Numbered from the stretch's first letter, positions 42,936 to 51,028 are shown. The stretch: 64,000 nucleotides of DNA from Ruminococcus flavefaciens ND2009 (GCF_000621785.1 NZ_KK211348.1:7494-71493), one strand, 5' to 3'. Notes: generated by a model not told the origin, from the sequence alone. Made by a program: numbers and translations.

Positions 42936-45056
42936 TTGAATAAAAAAATGAAACAAGAGATCAGGGATTCCTTCAATTTCCCTGATGCAAAGCACAAGTA
43001 TGAATTTCTTATGCAGGCTGAGGTCGCTTCTGCTCAGGACAAAAAGCGGAAAATCCCCGTACCCGTGGTGTTCAGAGTTACTGCCTTAGCTGCGGCGGCT
43101 GCGATCGCCATAGGACTGTGGACCAACCTCAGAACAAGACCCGACCCGGGCGGCAAGGACTTCCGCGGCGGCTCTGTTATAGTGACCACCGCTGAAAATA
43201 CCGTATCTGCCGTGACCACAACTGCTGACGGAAGCGCCGCAAAACCCGTCACCACCGTTACTGCACATGATAATGAAACGGCTGTGACTACATTTACTGC
43301 TGCCACAAACGCTCAGGGCGCAGTAATAACAAGCGCTTCTCCTGCACTGGGAGCGCACACGCTGACTTCCGCAGTTCGTCATTCGGGTACAGGCAGGACT
43401 ACTGCCGCGGTCCCGGGAAAAAACACAACTACTACAACAGTTAATAAAGAAATCGAAAGGAGTTTTGAAATGAAAAAATTAGCTGCATTTTTATCGGCAC
43501 TGAGTATTTCAGTTTCCGCACTTCCTGTGAATGCAGGCGCTTTGGGCAATGACTATATGTTAAACCCTGATTTTGATGCTTCAGAGTATTATACAACGCC
43601 ACCTTATGGTGATTCCAATGTTGGTATATTCAAAAAGTTCGATAACGGACAGCTTATCTATGATGTTGACGGAAACGGCGTTTTTGACAGAATGGATCCG
43701 TATTGGGTTTACAGATGTGTTACCGATGGTGAATATGACAGTAATGTAGAGCTTTCTTATGAACTCGGTACTTTTATCAGAGAGAACTGCGATTATGACG
43801 GTGACGGTGACCTCGATCAGTGGGATGCCTGGGTCATCATAGCCTACTATATTATAAACAACAAACCCACAGCGGCAGATATTGACTGGAATACTTATGA
43901 TCCTACATATGTTCCGGAACGTTATGATTCCACCAAATATTTTAATGTCACTAATATATCCTGTGAGCTGATGTATGTAGACAAGTTCGATCAGTGTTTA
44001 GAAACTTACGGACTGGCAAGATCATATATTACAGCAGGATTGATCGAGAATGGAACGCTTGACTTAGATGTAAACGAGGATGGTGTGGTCGATATAAAAG
44101 ACATAGCTTATATCGCAGTATACTATAAGAATTTAGATCCGCTCTGGGAAGAGCGAGTTGACGATGGTATACGTCTGCATTACAGCTATACAAAGCGTGT
44201 TGATCTTCCTGAAAAAGTGAAAAATAACATAAAAAAGCTCTGCGATGATGCTATGCCAGAGAAAAATCCAAAAAACTTTTCTACTTCAGGTAAAGAGGCA
44301 AGATGTCTTGAAATGATCGAATATTTCCTGATGCACTATCCTGTACAGGAATGCTATTTTGATAACAAGTACTATGACACTATCTTGTCAACAGATACCT
44401 CCCAGTATACATTGGGAGATGTGCTCGGTATCCAGGCTTTAAACAGAAACGTAATTATTCCGCGTGAGGATGATGGGCGCTTCGATTTCTATCAGGACGT
44501 TTTTAATGAGCAGTTCACAGCGTACTATCAGAACGTTCTTGACGGAAAACAGTCCATTCCCGACATCAACGGTGACGGAGTTGCAGATACCGAGGATTAT
44601 CAGGCTGCCGACGAGTACATGACGGCATTCTTCAGAAATGAGACTATTGAGACTACCTCCATGCCCAAGGACATATTTGAGAAGTTCATCACGGACTGTG
44701 ACTTCAATCAGAATGGCGTCAGCGGAGACATCTACGACATAATGATAGCCGAGATATATATCATGTATATCGACGCATATCATCCTGAGGAAGAAACAGT
44801 GACCACAAGTGAGTTCAGCTATCAGAGCAATCTTTCTCTGCTCAGCACTCTGGAGATAGACCGCAGCGGCGATGCAAACTGCGACGGCGGTACAGACCTT
44901 GCAGACGCTATCTTCATTATGCAGTCCATGGCTAACCCCGACAAGTATCAGCTCTCGCAAAGAGGCAGATTCAATGCCGACATCAGCGAGCCGGGTCACG
45001 GCGTTACCGCAGACGATGCACTTGAGATACAGAACCGTCTCTTACATAACAATTGA
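42936..45056 (+). CDS. Anti-sigma-like membrane protein fused to a dockerin array, with internal start
   Basis: A 706-residue frame from a TTG, 8 bp after AGGAGGG. Residues 1-45 are cytoplasmic; a membrane helix (about 48-68) is followed by a Thr/Ala-rich linker to about 177. At residue 179 there is an internal ATG (43470) with its own AAAGGAG and a complete signal peptide (MKKLAAFLSALSISVSALP). The rest holds EF-hand pairs (YDVDGNGVFD, DYDGDGDLDQWD; DVNEDGVVDIKD; DINGDGVADTED; DFNQNGVSGD) and a C-terminal dockerin (GDANCDGGTDLADAIFIMQ). Two products are therefore possible: a membrane sensor and a secreted 528-residue dockerin protein. The same design recurs at 52358. Confidence 0.82.
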   Translation: MNKKMKQEIRDSFNFPDAKHKYEFLMQAEVASAQDKKRKIPVPVVFRVTALAAAAAIAIGLWTNLRTRPDPGGKDFRGGSVIVTTAENTVSAVTTTADGSAAKPVTTVTAHDNETAVTTFTAATNAQGAVITSASPALGAHTLTSAVRHSGTGRTTAAVPGKNTTTTTVNKEIERSFEMKKLAAFLSALSISVSALPVNAGALGNDYMLNPDFDASEYYTTPPYGDSNVGIFKKFDNGQLIYDVDGNGVFDRMDPYWVYRCVTDGEYDSNVELSYELGTFIRENCDYDGDGDLDQWDAWVIIAYYIINNKPTAADIDWNTYDPTYVPERYDSTKYFNVTNISCELMYVDKFDQCLETYGLARSYITAGLIENGTLDLDVNEDGVVDIKDIAYIAVYYKNLDPLWEERVDDGIRLHYSYTKRVDLPEKVKNNIKKLCDDAMPEKNPKNFSTSGKEARCLEMIEYFLMHYPVQECYFDNKYYDTILSTDTSQYTLGDVLGIQALNRNVIIPREDDGRFDFYQDVFNEQFTAYYQNVLDGKQSIPDINGDGVADTEDYQAADEYMTAFFRNETIETTSMPKDIFEKFITDCDFNQNGVSGDIYDIMIAEIYIMYIDAYHPEEETVTTSEFSYQSNLSLLSTLEIDRSGDANCDGGTDLADAIFIMQSMANPDKYQLSQRGRFNADISEPGHGVTADDALEIQNRLLHNN
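43456..43472 (+). promoter_or_regulatory. Internal ribosome binding site and start codon
   Basis: AAAGGAG (43456-43462) lies 7 bp before an in-frame ATG (43470) inside the anti-sigma/dockerin gene. The codons of the site read as E-R-S in the long form. A signal peptide begins at this ATG. The paralog has the identical site and spacing at 52854-52870. Confidence 0.7.
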
Positions 45057-45088
45057 GGAAACATGATTTTAAATAGATAACGGAAAAG

Positions 45089-45118
45089 GCTTCCCGACAG
45101 CTCTCGGGGAGCTTTTTT
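45089..45118 (+). terminator. Intrinsic terminator after the nested dockerin gene
   Basis: GCTTCCCGA (45089-45097) pairs with TCGGGGAGC (45104-45112) with one G-U, followed by six T. Confidence 0.88.
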
Positions 45119-45236
45119 CATGCCCTTCGATCGGAAAAGAGGGGAGCGCTTTGTGAAATACTGACAATGAAGCTGCTGCAAATATGGTGAGCTGATGTGA
45201 AAAGTCACGATATTTTATAAAACTTGCAATATTGTA

Positions 45237-45265
45237 TTGACAAGTAATATTATACGGCGTATAAT
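45237..45265 (+). promoter_or_regulatory. Promoter of the PadR operon
   Basis: TTGACA (45237-45242), 17 bp, TATAAT (45260-45265): a full consensus. A perfect palindrome overlaps the spacer and -10. Confidence 0.92.
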
Positions 45266-45269
45266 ATTA
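45245..45269. promoter_or_regulatory. Palindromic operator, probably for PadR
   Basis: TAATATTATAC (45245-45255), a 3-bp centre, and GTATAATATTA (45259-45269) form a perfect palindrome covering the spacer and -10. Bound repressor would block polymerase. The first gene encodes a PadR regulator, so autorepression is likely. Confidence 0.72.
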
Positions 45270-45328
45270 TCAGAAACCAGATATTACAGTTCGCAAAATA
45301 CTATATGGTTTCAGAAAGGAGCTACACT

Positions 45329-45661
45329 ATGGGATTTTCTATAAACGCAGGTCTGCTGGACGCCATGGTGCTTTCCATCGTTCAGAATAATGACACCTAC
45401 GGATATGAGATCACTCAGTATCTGCGGAAGGCTGTGGATATTTCCGAATCCACCCTCTACCCCGTGCTGAGACGATTGCAGAAGGGCGAAATGCTCGAGA
45501 CCTATGACAAGGAATTTATGGGCAGGAACCGAAGGTATTACCGCATTACCACCAAGGGTAACGATTCCCTTGAGGAGTACAGAGAAGAGTGGCGCAGCCA
45601 TAAGAAAAAAATCGACAGTATTTTATTGAATGAGGGAGCTGAATACAATGAACAAACTTGA
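45329..45661 (+). CDS. PadR-family transcriptional regulator
   Basis: A 110-residue winged-helix protein. The ATG at 45329 follows AAAGGAG; an in-frame ATG at 45305 has no site. The core TYGYEITQYLRKAVDISES, with TLYPVLRRLQ and RRYYRITTKG, is the classic PadR pattern, and a C-terminal helix serves for dimerisation. PadR proteins repress their own operons and respond to phenolics, antibiotics or envelope stress. The next two genes are its usual DUF1700/DUF4097 partners, and the first overlaps it by 14 bp. Confidence 0.93.
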   Translation: MGFSINAGLLDAMVLSIVQNNDTYGYEITQYLRKAVDISESTLYPVLRRLQKGEMLETYDKEFMGRNRRYYRITTKGNDSLEEYREEWRSHKKKIDSILLNEGAEYNEQT

Positions 45662-46307
45662 ATTCCTTACAAGGCTGAGAAATAACCTCGAAAGAGGCGG
45701 TCTGCCTTCAGATGATATCAATGATGCGCTTTCGTATTACGAGGAGGTATTCCTCGATGCAGGCTTCGGCAAGGAAGAGGAGACTGCTGCTTCCATGGGC
45801 TCTCCCGAGGACGTGGCTGTGAACATACTCCGTGAGAGTGGTATCCACGTCGGCGGAGCTCCCGTGATGCCTCCCCAGAGAATGGGCGGTCCTCAGGGAC
45901 AGCAGCAGGGACCCGCGATGGGCGGATATGTTCCGCCTAAGAAAAAGGCTTCGGGCGGCGCTATCGCTCTCGGCATAATACTTGGCATTATCACATTCCC
46001 CATCTGGCTGCCTGTTGTCTGTGTAGTCGTTTCACTTTTATTCGCACTCATCGTGGTTCTCATCTCACTGGTCATCGCATTCTTCGCAGCAGCTATCGGA
46101 CTTCTTTTCGGCGGCGTGGTAGCACTCACAGAGTTCCCCGCAGTAGGAATGATGTTCCTGGGCGCAGGACTCATACTCACAGGTATCGCAATACTGGTCT
46201 GCAAGCCTGCATTCAGCGCAGCTATCCCTGCTATCGGCAGAGGTATAAAGGGCTTTTGCGGCTGGGTAGTTGGTCTTTTCAAAAAAGGAGGAAAAGAAAA
46301 TGTCTGA
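45648..46307 (+). CDS. DUF1700 (HAAS domain) membrane protein
   Basis: A 219-residue protein. The ATG at 45648 follows GAGGGAG and overlaps padR. Residues 1-65 are the HAAS-type domain (MNKLEFLTRLRNNLERGGLP, then ALSYYEEVFLDA) that goes with PadR regulators. A Gly/Pro/Gln linker leads to three or four membrane helices (about 107-200). It is thought to relay membrane status to PadR. It overlaps the next gene by 8 bp. Confidence 0.88.
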   Translation: MNKLEFLTRLRNNLERGGLPSDDINDALSYYEEVFLDAGFGKEEETAASMGSPEDVAVNILRESGIHVGGAPVMPPQRMGGPQGQQQGPAMGGYVPPKKKASGGAIALGIILGIITFPIWLPVVCVVVSLLFALIVVLISLVIAFFAAAIGLLFGGVVALTEFPAVGMMFLGAGLILTGIAILVCKPAFSAAIPAIGRGIKGFCGWVVGLFKKGGKENV

Positions 46308-47178
46308 AAACAACATCAATGTACAGGAGCAGCAGACTGCTCCCGTTAACAAGAAAAAAGGCAGCGGTGCTCTCTGGGCAGCTGTTATCGCTATAGCCCT
46401 CGGACTTATCCTTCTCATCACAGGATATATCCTTTACATAAACAGCGACAAGGACAAGTATTATAAAGTAAAGGACTACAATGAGGTCTTCGACGGCGCA
46501 AATGTGACAGAGCTTGAGCTGGATCTGGACTGGGGCGACCTCATCATCGAAAAGAGCAGCGATGATAGTATCCATGTGGACGCTACTGATGTTTCCGAGC
46601 ATTTTGAGGCAAAGGTATCGGGAAGCAGGTTCACTATGGGTTACGATTCAAAGAAGGATCGCACTATCCCCTTTGGACTTGTTTTCCACCCCATGGATTA
46701 TAAACCGGTCGTAAAGGTCATGCTCCCCGATAATGAATATGACCGCTTTATACTTGATATGGGCGCAGGAGATGCTAAGATAAACTCTGTAAAGTGCTCT
46801 TTCCTTGACGTTGACTGCGGTGCAGGTGATGTGAACTTCAGCGGCATCGAATGCAGCAAGGCAGAAATAGACTGCGGTGCAGGCGACCTGAATATAACAG
46901 GAATAGACTGCTCGGGTATTATGGACATCGACGGCGGTGCAGGCGATATTACCATCAGGGACGCTGTTGCAGGCGGTATGGATCTGGATCAGGGCGTAGG
47001 AGACTTCGACTATACAGGAACCATGAACGGCAACGTTGATGCTGACGGCGGCGTGGGCGACATTACCTTCCGTCTGACAAATCCTGCTTCTGATTTCTAC
47101 AAGGGAAGCGGAAAGTACAGCCTCACTATCGAAAGCGGTGTAGGCTCAGAAAACGTTATCTATAACTCAGGACAGTAA
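46300..47178 (+). CDS. DUF4097-family membrane-anchored beta protein
   Basis: A 292-residue protein. The ATG at 46300 follows AAAGGAGG. One membrane helix (about 24-47) leads to an outer right-handed beta-solenoid-like domain with a repeat of DCGAGDVNFSGIE, DCGAGDLNITGID and DGGAGDITIRDA, which is typical of DUF4097 (LiaF/adhesin-like) proteins. With PadR and DUF1700 it forms a common envelope-stress operon. Its function is not settled. Confidence 0.87.
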   Translation: MSENNINVQEQQTAPVNKKKGSGALWAAVIAIALGLILLITGYILYINSDKDKYYKVKDYNEVFDGANVTELELDLDWGDLIIEKSSDDSIHVDATDVSEHFEAKVSGSRFTMGYDSKKDRTIPFGLVFHPMDYKPVVKVMLPDNEYDRFILDMGAGDAKINSVKCSFLDVDCGAGDVNFSGIECSKAEIDCGAGDLNITGIDCSGIMDIDGGAGDITIRDAVAGGMDLDQGVGDFDYTGTMNGNVDADGGVGDITFRLTNPASDFYKGSGKYSLTIESGVGSENVIYNSGQ

Positions 47179-47182
47179 AGCC

Positions 47183-47383
47183 ATGCTGGACCACAGGCTC
47201 ATCAGAAAGGGCGACAGGCTCCGTCATCGTCTTTTCGGGACAGGCACCGTCACGGACACCCTTCCCTTAGGTGACGATACTGTCGTTACCATAGAATTTG
47301 ACAGCGGCTCCACAAAAAAGCTGTGCGCCGTTATCTCGGCACTGGAATATGCTGAGGAGACCAAGGAACAAAAGGATAAATAA
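47183..47383 (+). CDS. Small stand-alone UvrD C-terminal (Tudor-like) domain protein
   Basis: A 66-residue protein that begins 4 bp after the DUF4097 gene. GDRLRHRLFGTGTVTD and TIEFDSGSTKKLCA resemble the C-terminal SH3/Tudor-like domain of UvrD/PcrA helicases, which binds RNA polymerase. Here it stands alone. AGGA lies upstream but is weak, so coupling to the previous gene is likely. The function is unknown. Confidence 0.65.
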   Translation: MLDHRLIRKGDRLRHRLFGTGTVTDTLPLGDDTVVTIEFDSGSTKKLCAVISALEYAEETKEQKDK

Positions 47384-47387
47384 AAAG

Positions 47388-47426
47388 CTCCCCGAATCGT
47401 CTTTCACGGTTCGGGGAGTTTCTGTT
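47388..47426. terminator. Intrinsic terminator between convergent operons
   Basis: CTCCCCGAATCGT (47388-47400) pairs with ACGGTTCGGGGAG (47406-47418): 13 bp with one G-U. The right-hand T-run is imperfect (TTTCTGTT). The A-run on the left also allows use by the minus-strand gene. Confidence 0.85.
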
Positions 47427-47444
47427 ATTACAGTTTTTATATCA

Positions 47445-48404
47445 TCAATGATAGTATGAGTCGATACCGAAGTATTCCTCAAGAGTGAGTCCGCTGTCAT
47501 GGATAGGATAGGACATATCCGTGCCCACATAGCGGATGTGCCATGACTCGTACTTGTAGCCTGTGATGTCCTGCTTGCCCTGAGGATAGCGGAGGATAAA
47601 GCCGTATTCGTGGCAGTGGTTCTCAAGCCAGATAGCCTCGGGAGTTCCGATGAATGAGTCGTCTATCTGGTTTACGTCGATAGCCAGACCCGACTGGTGC
47701 TCGGAGTAACCGGGACGTGCGGAGTATGTATCAGCCGCAGCCTGTCCGTCGCGGGCAACGTAGTTGTTGTATATCTGGTTCTGGTAGTCATATGAGCGGA
47801 AGCCCGATGAGAGCCAGATGTTCAGACCCTGTGCCGCTGCATCGCTCTGGAGCTTGTTGAACTGGCTCTGACAGGTGGGGTCAAGTCCGGGATTGAAGTC
47901 AGCAGGGAGACTGTAGCTCTTGTTGGCGATGAGTACGCCCTGTATATAGGTGAGACCGTCATTGCTGTACTGTGCGGGAGCAGGTCCGTAGTTGTAGTCC
48001 TCGGGGGAGGGAGCATAGTCGCGGTTTGCAGGTGCTGCCTCCTGTGCGGTGCTTCCTGAATTTCCTGAGCCGCCTGCATTGCCTGAGCTTGCGTTATTGC
48101 CTGAGCTTCCGGAATTGCTCTGTCCGCTGCCGCCTGCTGCGGAGCCCTGGTCTGCTGAAGCAGCGGGTGTATCGGTATTTGCGGCAGTCTCCGTGGTGGT
48201 AGTCTCCTCAGACTCGCCGTCGGCAGTAGTGGTAACGGCAGTTGTTGCCTTTGCGGTTGTGGTAGTCTCGGGTGATCCTGTCGAAGCAGCTGTTGTAGCA
48301 GGAGTCAGGGGGGACTCGTCGCTCTTGCCCACTATGTCCTTTCCGCAGGCTGTACAGGATAATACTGCTGCAAGTGCAGCTGCGATGATGATATTCCTTT
48401 TCAT
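47445..48404 (-). CDS. D-alanyl-D-alanine carboxypeptidase lipoprotein (VanY/LAS family)
   Basis: A 319-residue lipoprotein. The ATG at 48404 follows AAAGGAG; a longer open frame to 48509 has no site. The signal ends near LSCTAC. A Thr-, Ser- and Gly-rich linker (about 25-130) leads to the zinc peptidase domain: SEHQSGLAIDV gives the His and Asp ligands and WHIRYVG the third His, with Arg in SSGFRSYDYQ. LAS enzymes trim the terminal D-Ala of peptidoglycan stem peptides. It has its own promoter. Confidence 0.9.
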   Translation of the reverse strand: MKRNIIIAAALAAVLSCTACGKDIVGKSDESPLTPATTAASTGSPETTTTAKATTAVTTTADGESEETTTTETAANTDTPAASADQGSAAGGSGQSNSGSSGNNASSGNAGGSGNSGSTAQEAAPANRDYAPSPEDYNYGPAPAQYSNDGLTYIQGVLIANKSYSLPADFNPGLDPTCQSQFNKLQSDAAAQGLNIWLSSGFRSYDYQNQIYNNYVARDGQAAADTYSARPGYSEHQSGLAIDVNQIDDSFIGTPEAIWLENHCHEYGFILRYPQGKQDITGYKYESWHIRYVGTDMSYPIHDSGLTLEEYFGIDSYYH

Positions 48405-48525
48405 TTTTATTCTCCTTTTTTTCTTAGAGGTGTTGCCTTCAATTAAGTAATCGTACTCAGAGGTGACGGTGTCACATGATGTCATATATTTTTTTATTTT
48501 AACGAACAATATCCTTTATGTTAGT

Positions 48526-48554
48526 ATTATATCACTTTTTGTCGATTATTGCAA
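48526..48554 (-). promoter_or_regulatory. Promoter of the VanY-type gene
   Basis: On the minus strand TTGCAA (48549-48554), 17 bp, TATAAT (48526-48531), giving a leader of about 115 nt. Confidence 0.75.
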
Positions 48555-48572
48555 CAGATATTTTGTTAATAA

Positions 48573-48597
48573 AAAAAGCCGCAAAAAGCGGCTTTTT
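48573..48597 (-). terminator. Intrinsic terminator of the 82-residue protein gene
   Basis: AAAAAGCCGC (48573-48582) and GCGGCTTTTT (48588-48597) form a perfect stem with a 5-nt A loop, just past the 3' end of the minus-strand gene at 48606. Confidence 0.9.
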
Positions 48598-48605
48598 CGG
48601 TGATA

Positions 48606-48854
48606 TCAGTCAAAATAGTCTCCCACGGGAGCGCTTGCGTTATACTCCTTGCGGACGCGGAGTATTATGGCGCCGTCAGGCTGTTCCGCCTCGGAGTCTA
48701 TCCTGTGGCGGGTGCGGCTTTTCTCAAGCTGAGTCTTGTAGCGTGTGACCTCGTCCCTGTTCATACGGAGCAGAGCTTCCCTGGGAAGACCTGTGCCGTC
48801 CTTCTGCTGAAACCTGAGTGTCTGCATGATGCAGGCTGACTGTATTCTTTTCAT
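48606..48854 (-). CDS. Small conserved-type protein, 82 residues
   Basis: The ATG at 48854 follows GGAG with an 8-10 bp gap; an ATG three codons earlier is also open. The product (MKRIQSACIMQTLRFQQKDG at the start, QPDGAIILRVRKEYN later) has the look of a small uncharacterised Firmicutes family with a central charged helix and a C-terminal beta pair. It has its own promoter and terminator, which supports a real monocistronic gene. The function is unknown. Confidence 0.75.
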   Translation of the reverse strand: MKRIQSACIMQTLRFQQKDGTGLPREALLRMNRDEVTRYKTQLEKSRTRHRIDSEAEQPDGAIILRVRKEYNASAPVGDYFD

Positions 48855-48894
48855 GTGTATCATCTCCGTTATTATTCAGCAATGCTGTGATATA

Positions 48895-48924
48895 ATTATA
48901 GCATTTTTTTACGGATATTTTCAA
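48895..48924 (-). promoter_or_regulatory. Promoter of the 82-residue protein gene
   Basis: On the minus strand TTGAAA (48919-48924), 18 bp, TATAAT (48895-48900). Confidence 0.72.
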
Positions 48925-48981
48925 AGCCATTTTTGCACAAAAACAGTGGGTGAATTATTTGTACAAAAAGCTCAGTCCGTA

Positions 48982-49010
48982 TTGAAAAGGCGAGTTTTAT
49001 GTGGTATACT
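48982..49010 (+). promoter_or_regulatory. Promoter of the GNAT / nuclease-like / kinase operon
   Basis: TTGAAA (48982-48987), 17 bp, TATACT (49005-49010), with TGTGG before the -10. It lies 22 bp before the ATG at 49033. Confidence 0.78.
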
Positions 49011-49032
49011 TTAGAAAAAGGAGATGAGTGAC

Positions 49033-49455
49033 ATGGGATACCGAATAATTCACGACAAACTCAGCGCAGATGATTATATAAAGCTTTTCAGCTCAGCAGG
49101 CTGGGGCGAGCCCGACCGCGGACTGGTGGAGAAGTCACTGAAAAACAGCTACGTTACATTTTCCGTTACGGAGGGGGATAAGGTCATAGCAATGGCGAGA
49201 CTTATCGGTGACGGGGGAATGGCGTTCTTCCTCAAGGACCTCATAGTCGCTCCCGAATATCAGGGAAAGGGCGTGGGCAGGGAGCTCATGTGCCATATCG
49301 AGGACTATATCCGCGGAGAGCTGGAGGAGGGCTGGGAGTGTCGTTTCCAGCTTATCAGTGCCAGGGATAAGGAGGAGTTTTACCGCAAGTGCGGCTATAT
49401 CGCCCATCCTCATGAGCACAGCGGTCCGGGATTTACCAAGATGATACGGAAGTGA
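49033..49455 (+). CDS. GNAT-family N-acetyltransferase
   Basis: A 140-residue enzyme. The ATG at 49033 is 9 bp after AAGGAG; an ATG at 49024 would abut the site. The acetyl-CoA binding motif is LIVAPEYQGKGVGRELM, with the later beta strand and FYRKCGY typical of GNATs. It acetylates an amine of unknown identity. Confidence 0.88.
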   Translation: MGYRIIHDKLSADDYIKLFSSAGWGEPDRGLVEKSLKNSYVTFSVTEGDKVIAMARLIGDGGMAFFLKDLIVAPEYQGKGVGRELMCHIEDYIRGELEEGWECRFQLISARDKEEFYRKCGYIAHPHEHSGPGFTKMIRK

Positions 49456-49464
49456 GGTAATGTT

Positions 49465-49938
49465 ATGGCTAAGTTTATGAACGGAGATTCCTCAACGCAG
49501 CAGGAGATAGAGGAGTATCTCTTTAATAAGATTTCTGAAGAATTAGGCGTAAAATTTGAACATAATCCTACTATTTATTTGAATGAAGAAAAGACGGTTT
49601 ACATAAAGCCCGATTTCTACTCCGAAGAGAAAAGAATTGTCGGCGAGATACACACCCACAAGGGCAGGCTGAAGCCTGCACAGCGGCACAAGGTAGCAGG
49701 GGACATACTGAAAATGCTGCTCCTTGATAAGGTTCATGACATGACATACACGAAGTACATAGTTGTTTGCAGCGATGAGGAGAAAAAACAGCTGAAAGGA
49801 GACTCTCATCTTGCCTTTACGCTCAAAACTTTCGAAATTGAGGTCGAAAAGATAACGCTTTCCGAGGAGCTTGATAAAAAGCTTGAGGAGACTATGAAAA
49901 ATCAGGATATGTACGGAAAGGGAACGGAAAATGGCTAA
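49465..49938 (+). CDS. PD-(D/E)XK nuclease-like protein
   Basis: A 157-residue protein. A core of KPDFYSEEKRIVGEIHTHKG (about 48-67) resembles the PD...ExK strand pair of restriction-like nucleases, with ExH in place of ExK. A helix with hydrophobic and basic residues follows, then the strand TKYIVVCSD. There is no signal peptide. It overlaps the next gene by 8 bp. It could be a small nuclease, or an inactive member of that fold used for binding. Catalysis is unproven. Confidence 0.55.
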   Translation: MAKFMNGDSSTQQEIEEYLFNKISEELGVKFEHNPTIYLNEEKTVYIKPDFYSEEKRIVGEIHTHKGRLKPAQRHKVAGDILKMLLLDKVHDMTYTKYIVVCSDEEKKQLKGDSHLAFTLKTFEIEVEKITLSEELDKKLEETMKNQDMYGKGTENG

Positions 49939-50404
49939 AGTCATAATGACCTGCGGCAGGATATGCTCAGGAAAGAGCACCTATGCGCAGAAACTGAAAG
50001 ACCAACTGGGAGCGGTCATTCTCTCCATAGACGAGCTCATGCTGGACATTCTCGGCAGCGATACGGGAGACCGCCACGATGAATACGTCCGCCGCACCGA
50101 GCAGTATTTGTATAAAAAGTCGGCGGAGATAGTCTCCGCAGGCACCGACGTTATCCTCGACTGGGGCTTCTGGACCCGTCAGGGCAGGGACTTCGCAAGG
50201 GAGTTCTATCGTTCACGGGGCATTGCAAACGAGATACACCTCATCACTGTTGATGATGAGGAGTGGCAGCGCCGTGTGGACAAGCGCAATGCTGAGGTAG
50301 CCGCAGGCAGGAGCGACGCCTACTTCATCGACGAGGGGCTGGCAAAAAAGTTCGCAAATGTATTTGAAGTCCCCGATAGCAGCGAGATAGACCTTTATGT
50401 ATAA
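49931..50404 (+). CDS. P-loop kinase (zeta-toxin/AAA-like small ATPase)
   Basis: A 157-residue protein with Walker A GRICSGKSTYAQ at about 9-20, a downstream Asp in SIDELM, and VILDWGFW, a pattern of small kinases that phosphorylate nucleotides, tRNA or sugars (the ATP-binding family near zeta toxin and chloramphenicol phosphotransferase). Its start lies inside the nuclease-like gene. The substrate is unknown. Confidence 0.82.
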   Translation: MAKVIMTCGRICSGKSTYAQKLKDQLGAVILSIDELMLDILGSDTGDRHDEYVRRTEQYLYKKSAEIVSAGTDVILDWGFWTRQGRDFAREFYRSRGIANEIHLITVDDEEWQRRVDKRNAEVAAGRSDAYFIDEGLAKKFANVFEVPDSSEIDLYV

Positions 50405-50408
50405 AGAT

Positions 50409-50448
50409 ACGCCCCTGAGCGGTCGCGGTAACACTCAGGGGCGTTTGA
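50409..50448. terminator. Terminator between convergent genes
   Basis: ACGCCCCTGAG (50409-50419) and CTCAGGGGCGT (50434-50444) form a perfect 11-bp stem with a 14-nt loop. The T-run is short, so strength is uncertain. Confidence 0.75.
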
Positions 50449-50466
50449 TTTACATTGAATGAACGG

Positions 50467-51015
50467 TCAGTCCACGAATTCCATGGTGAAAAGCTTTGAC
50501 AGGATACTGCCTGCGTAGCTGTTCATGAGGGCTTTGTACTCCGATGCCTTTACATCGCCGCCTACGCCGAGTATATCGTATATGACACTGCCCTCGCGTA
50601 GCTTTCTTCTCAGCTCCTCAAAGCCGCTGCGGAGATAGAAGTCCCTGCGGCTGACGCGCTGGCTGTAGTTCTCGGCGTTCTCGTCAAGCTCCTCAATGGC
50701 GAGGAACAGCCTGCGGTCCTTGTATATCTCCTGTGCGGACCTGAGTATGGCGCTGCCGATGCCTCTGCCTCTCAGTTCCTCTGAGACAGCAAGGTAGAAC
50801 ACATAGGAAAGGTCGCGGTAGTTGACGATATAGAGCATACCTGCCCACTGTCCGTCGCAGCTTATGCTCCAGAAGTCCACTCCCTTTTTCTTGGCTTTGA
50901 GAACCAGCATGAGGAATGGGGCTCTCTCGTCGTCGGGGAAGGCTCTCATGTAGAGTTGCTTAATTTTGCGGAAATCGGGGGAGCTTGGTTTGAGCTTGGT
51001 GAAGCTGAGTTTCAT
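50467..51015 (-). CDS. GNAT-family N-acetyltransferase
   Basis: A 182-residue enzyme with FYLAVSEELRGRGIGSAIL as its acetyl-CoA site and FYLRSGFEEL near the end. GGAGG precedes the ATG. It is second in a two-gene minus-strand operon of acetyltransferases, 13 bp after the first. The acceptor is unknown. Confidence 0.88.
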   Translation of the reverse strand: MKLSFTKLKPSSPDFRKIKQLYMRAFPDDERAPFLMLVLKAKKKGVDFWSISCDGQWAGMLYIVNYRDLSYVFYLAVSEELRGRGIGSAILRSAQEIYKDRRLFLAIEELDENAENYSQRVSRRDFYLRSGFEELRRKLREGSVIYDILGVGGDVKASEYKALMNSYAGSILSKLFTMEFVD

Positions 51016-51028
51016 GGCGTTCCTCCTT

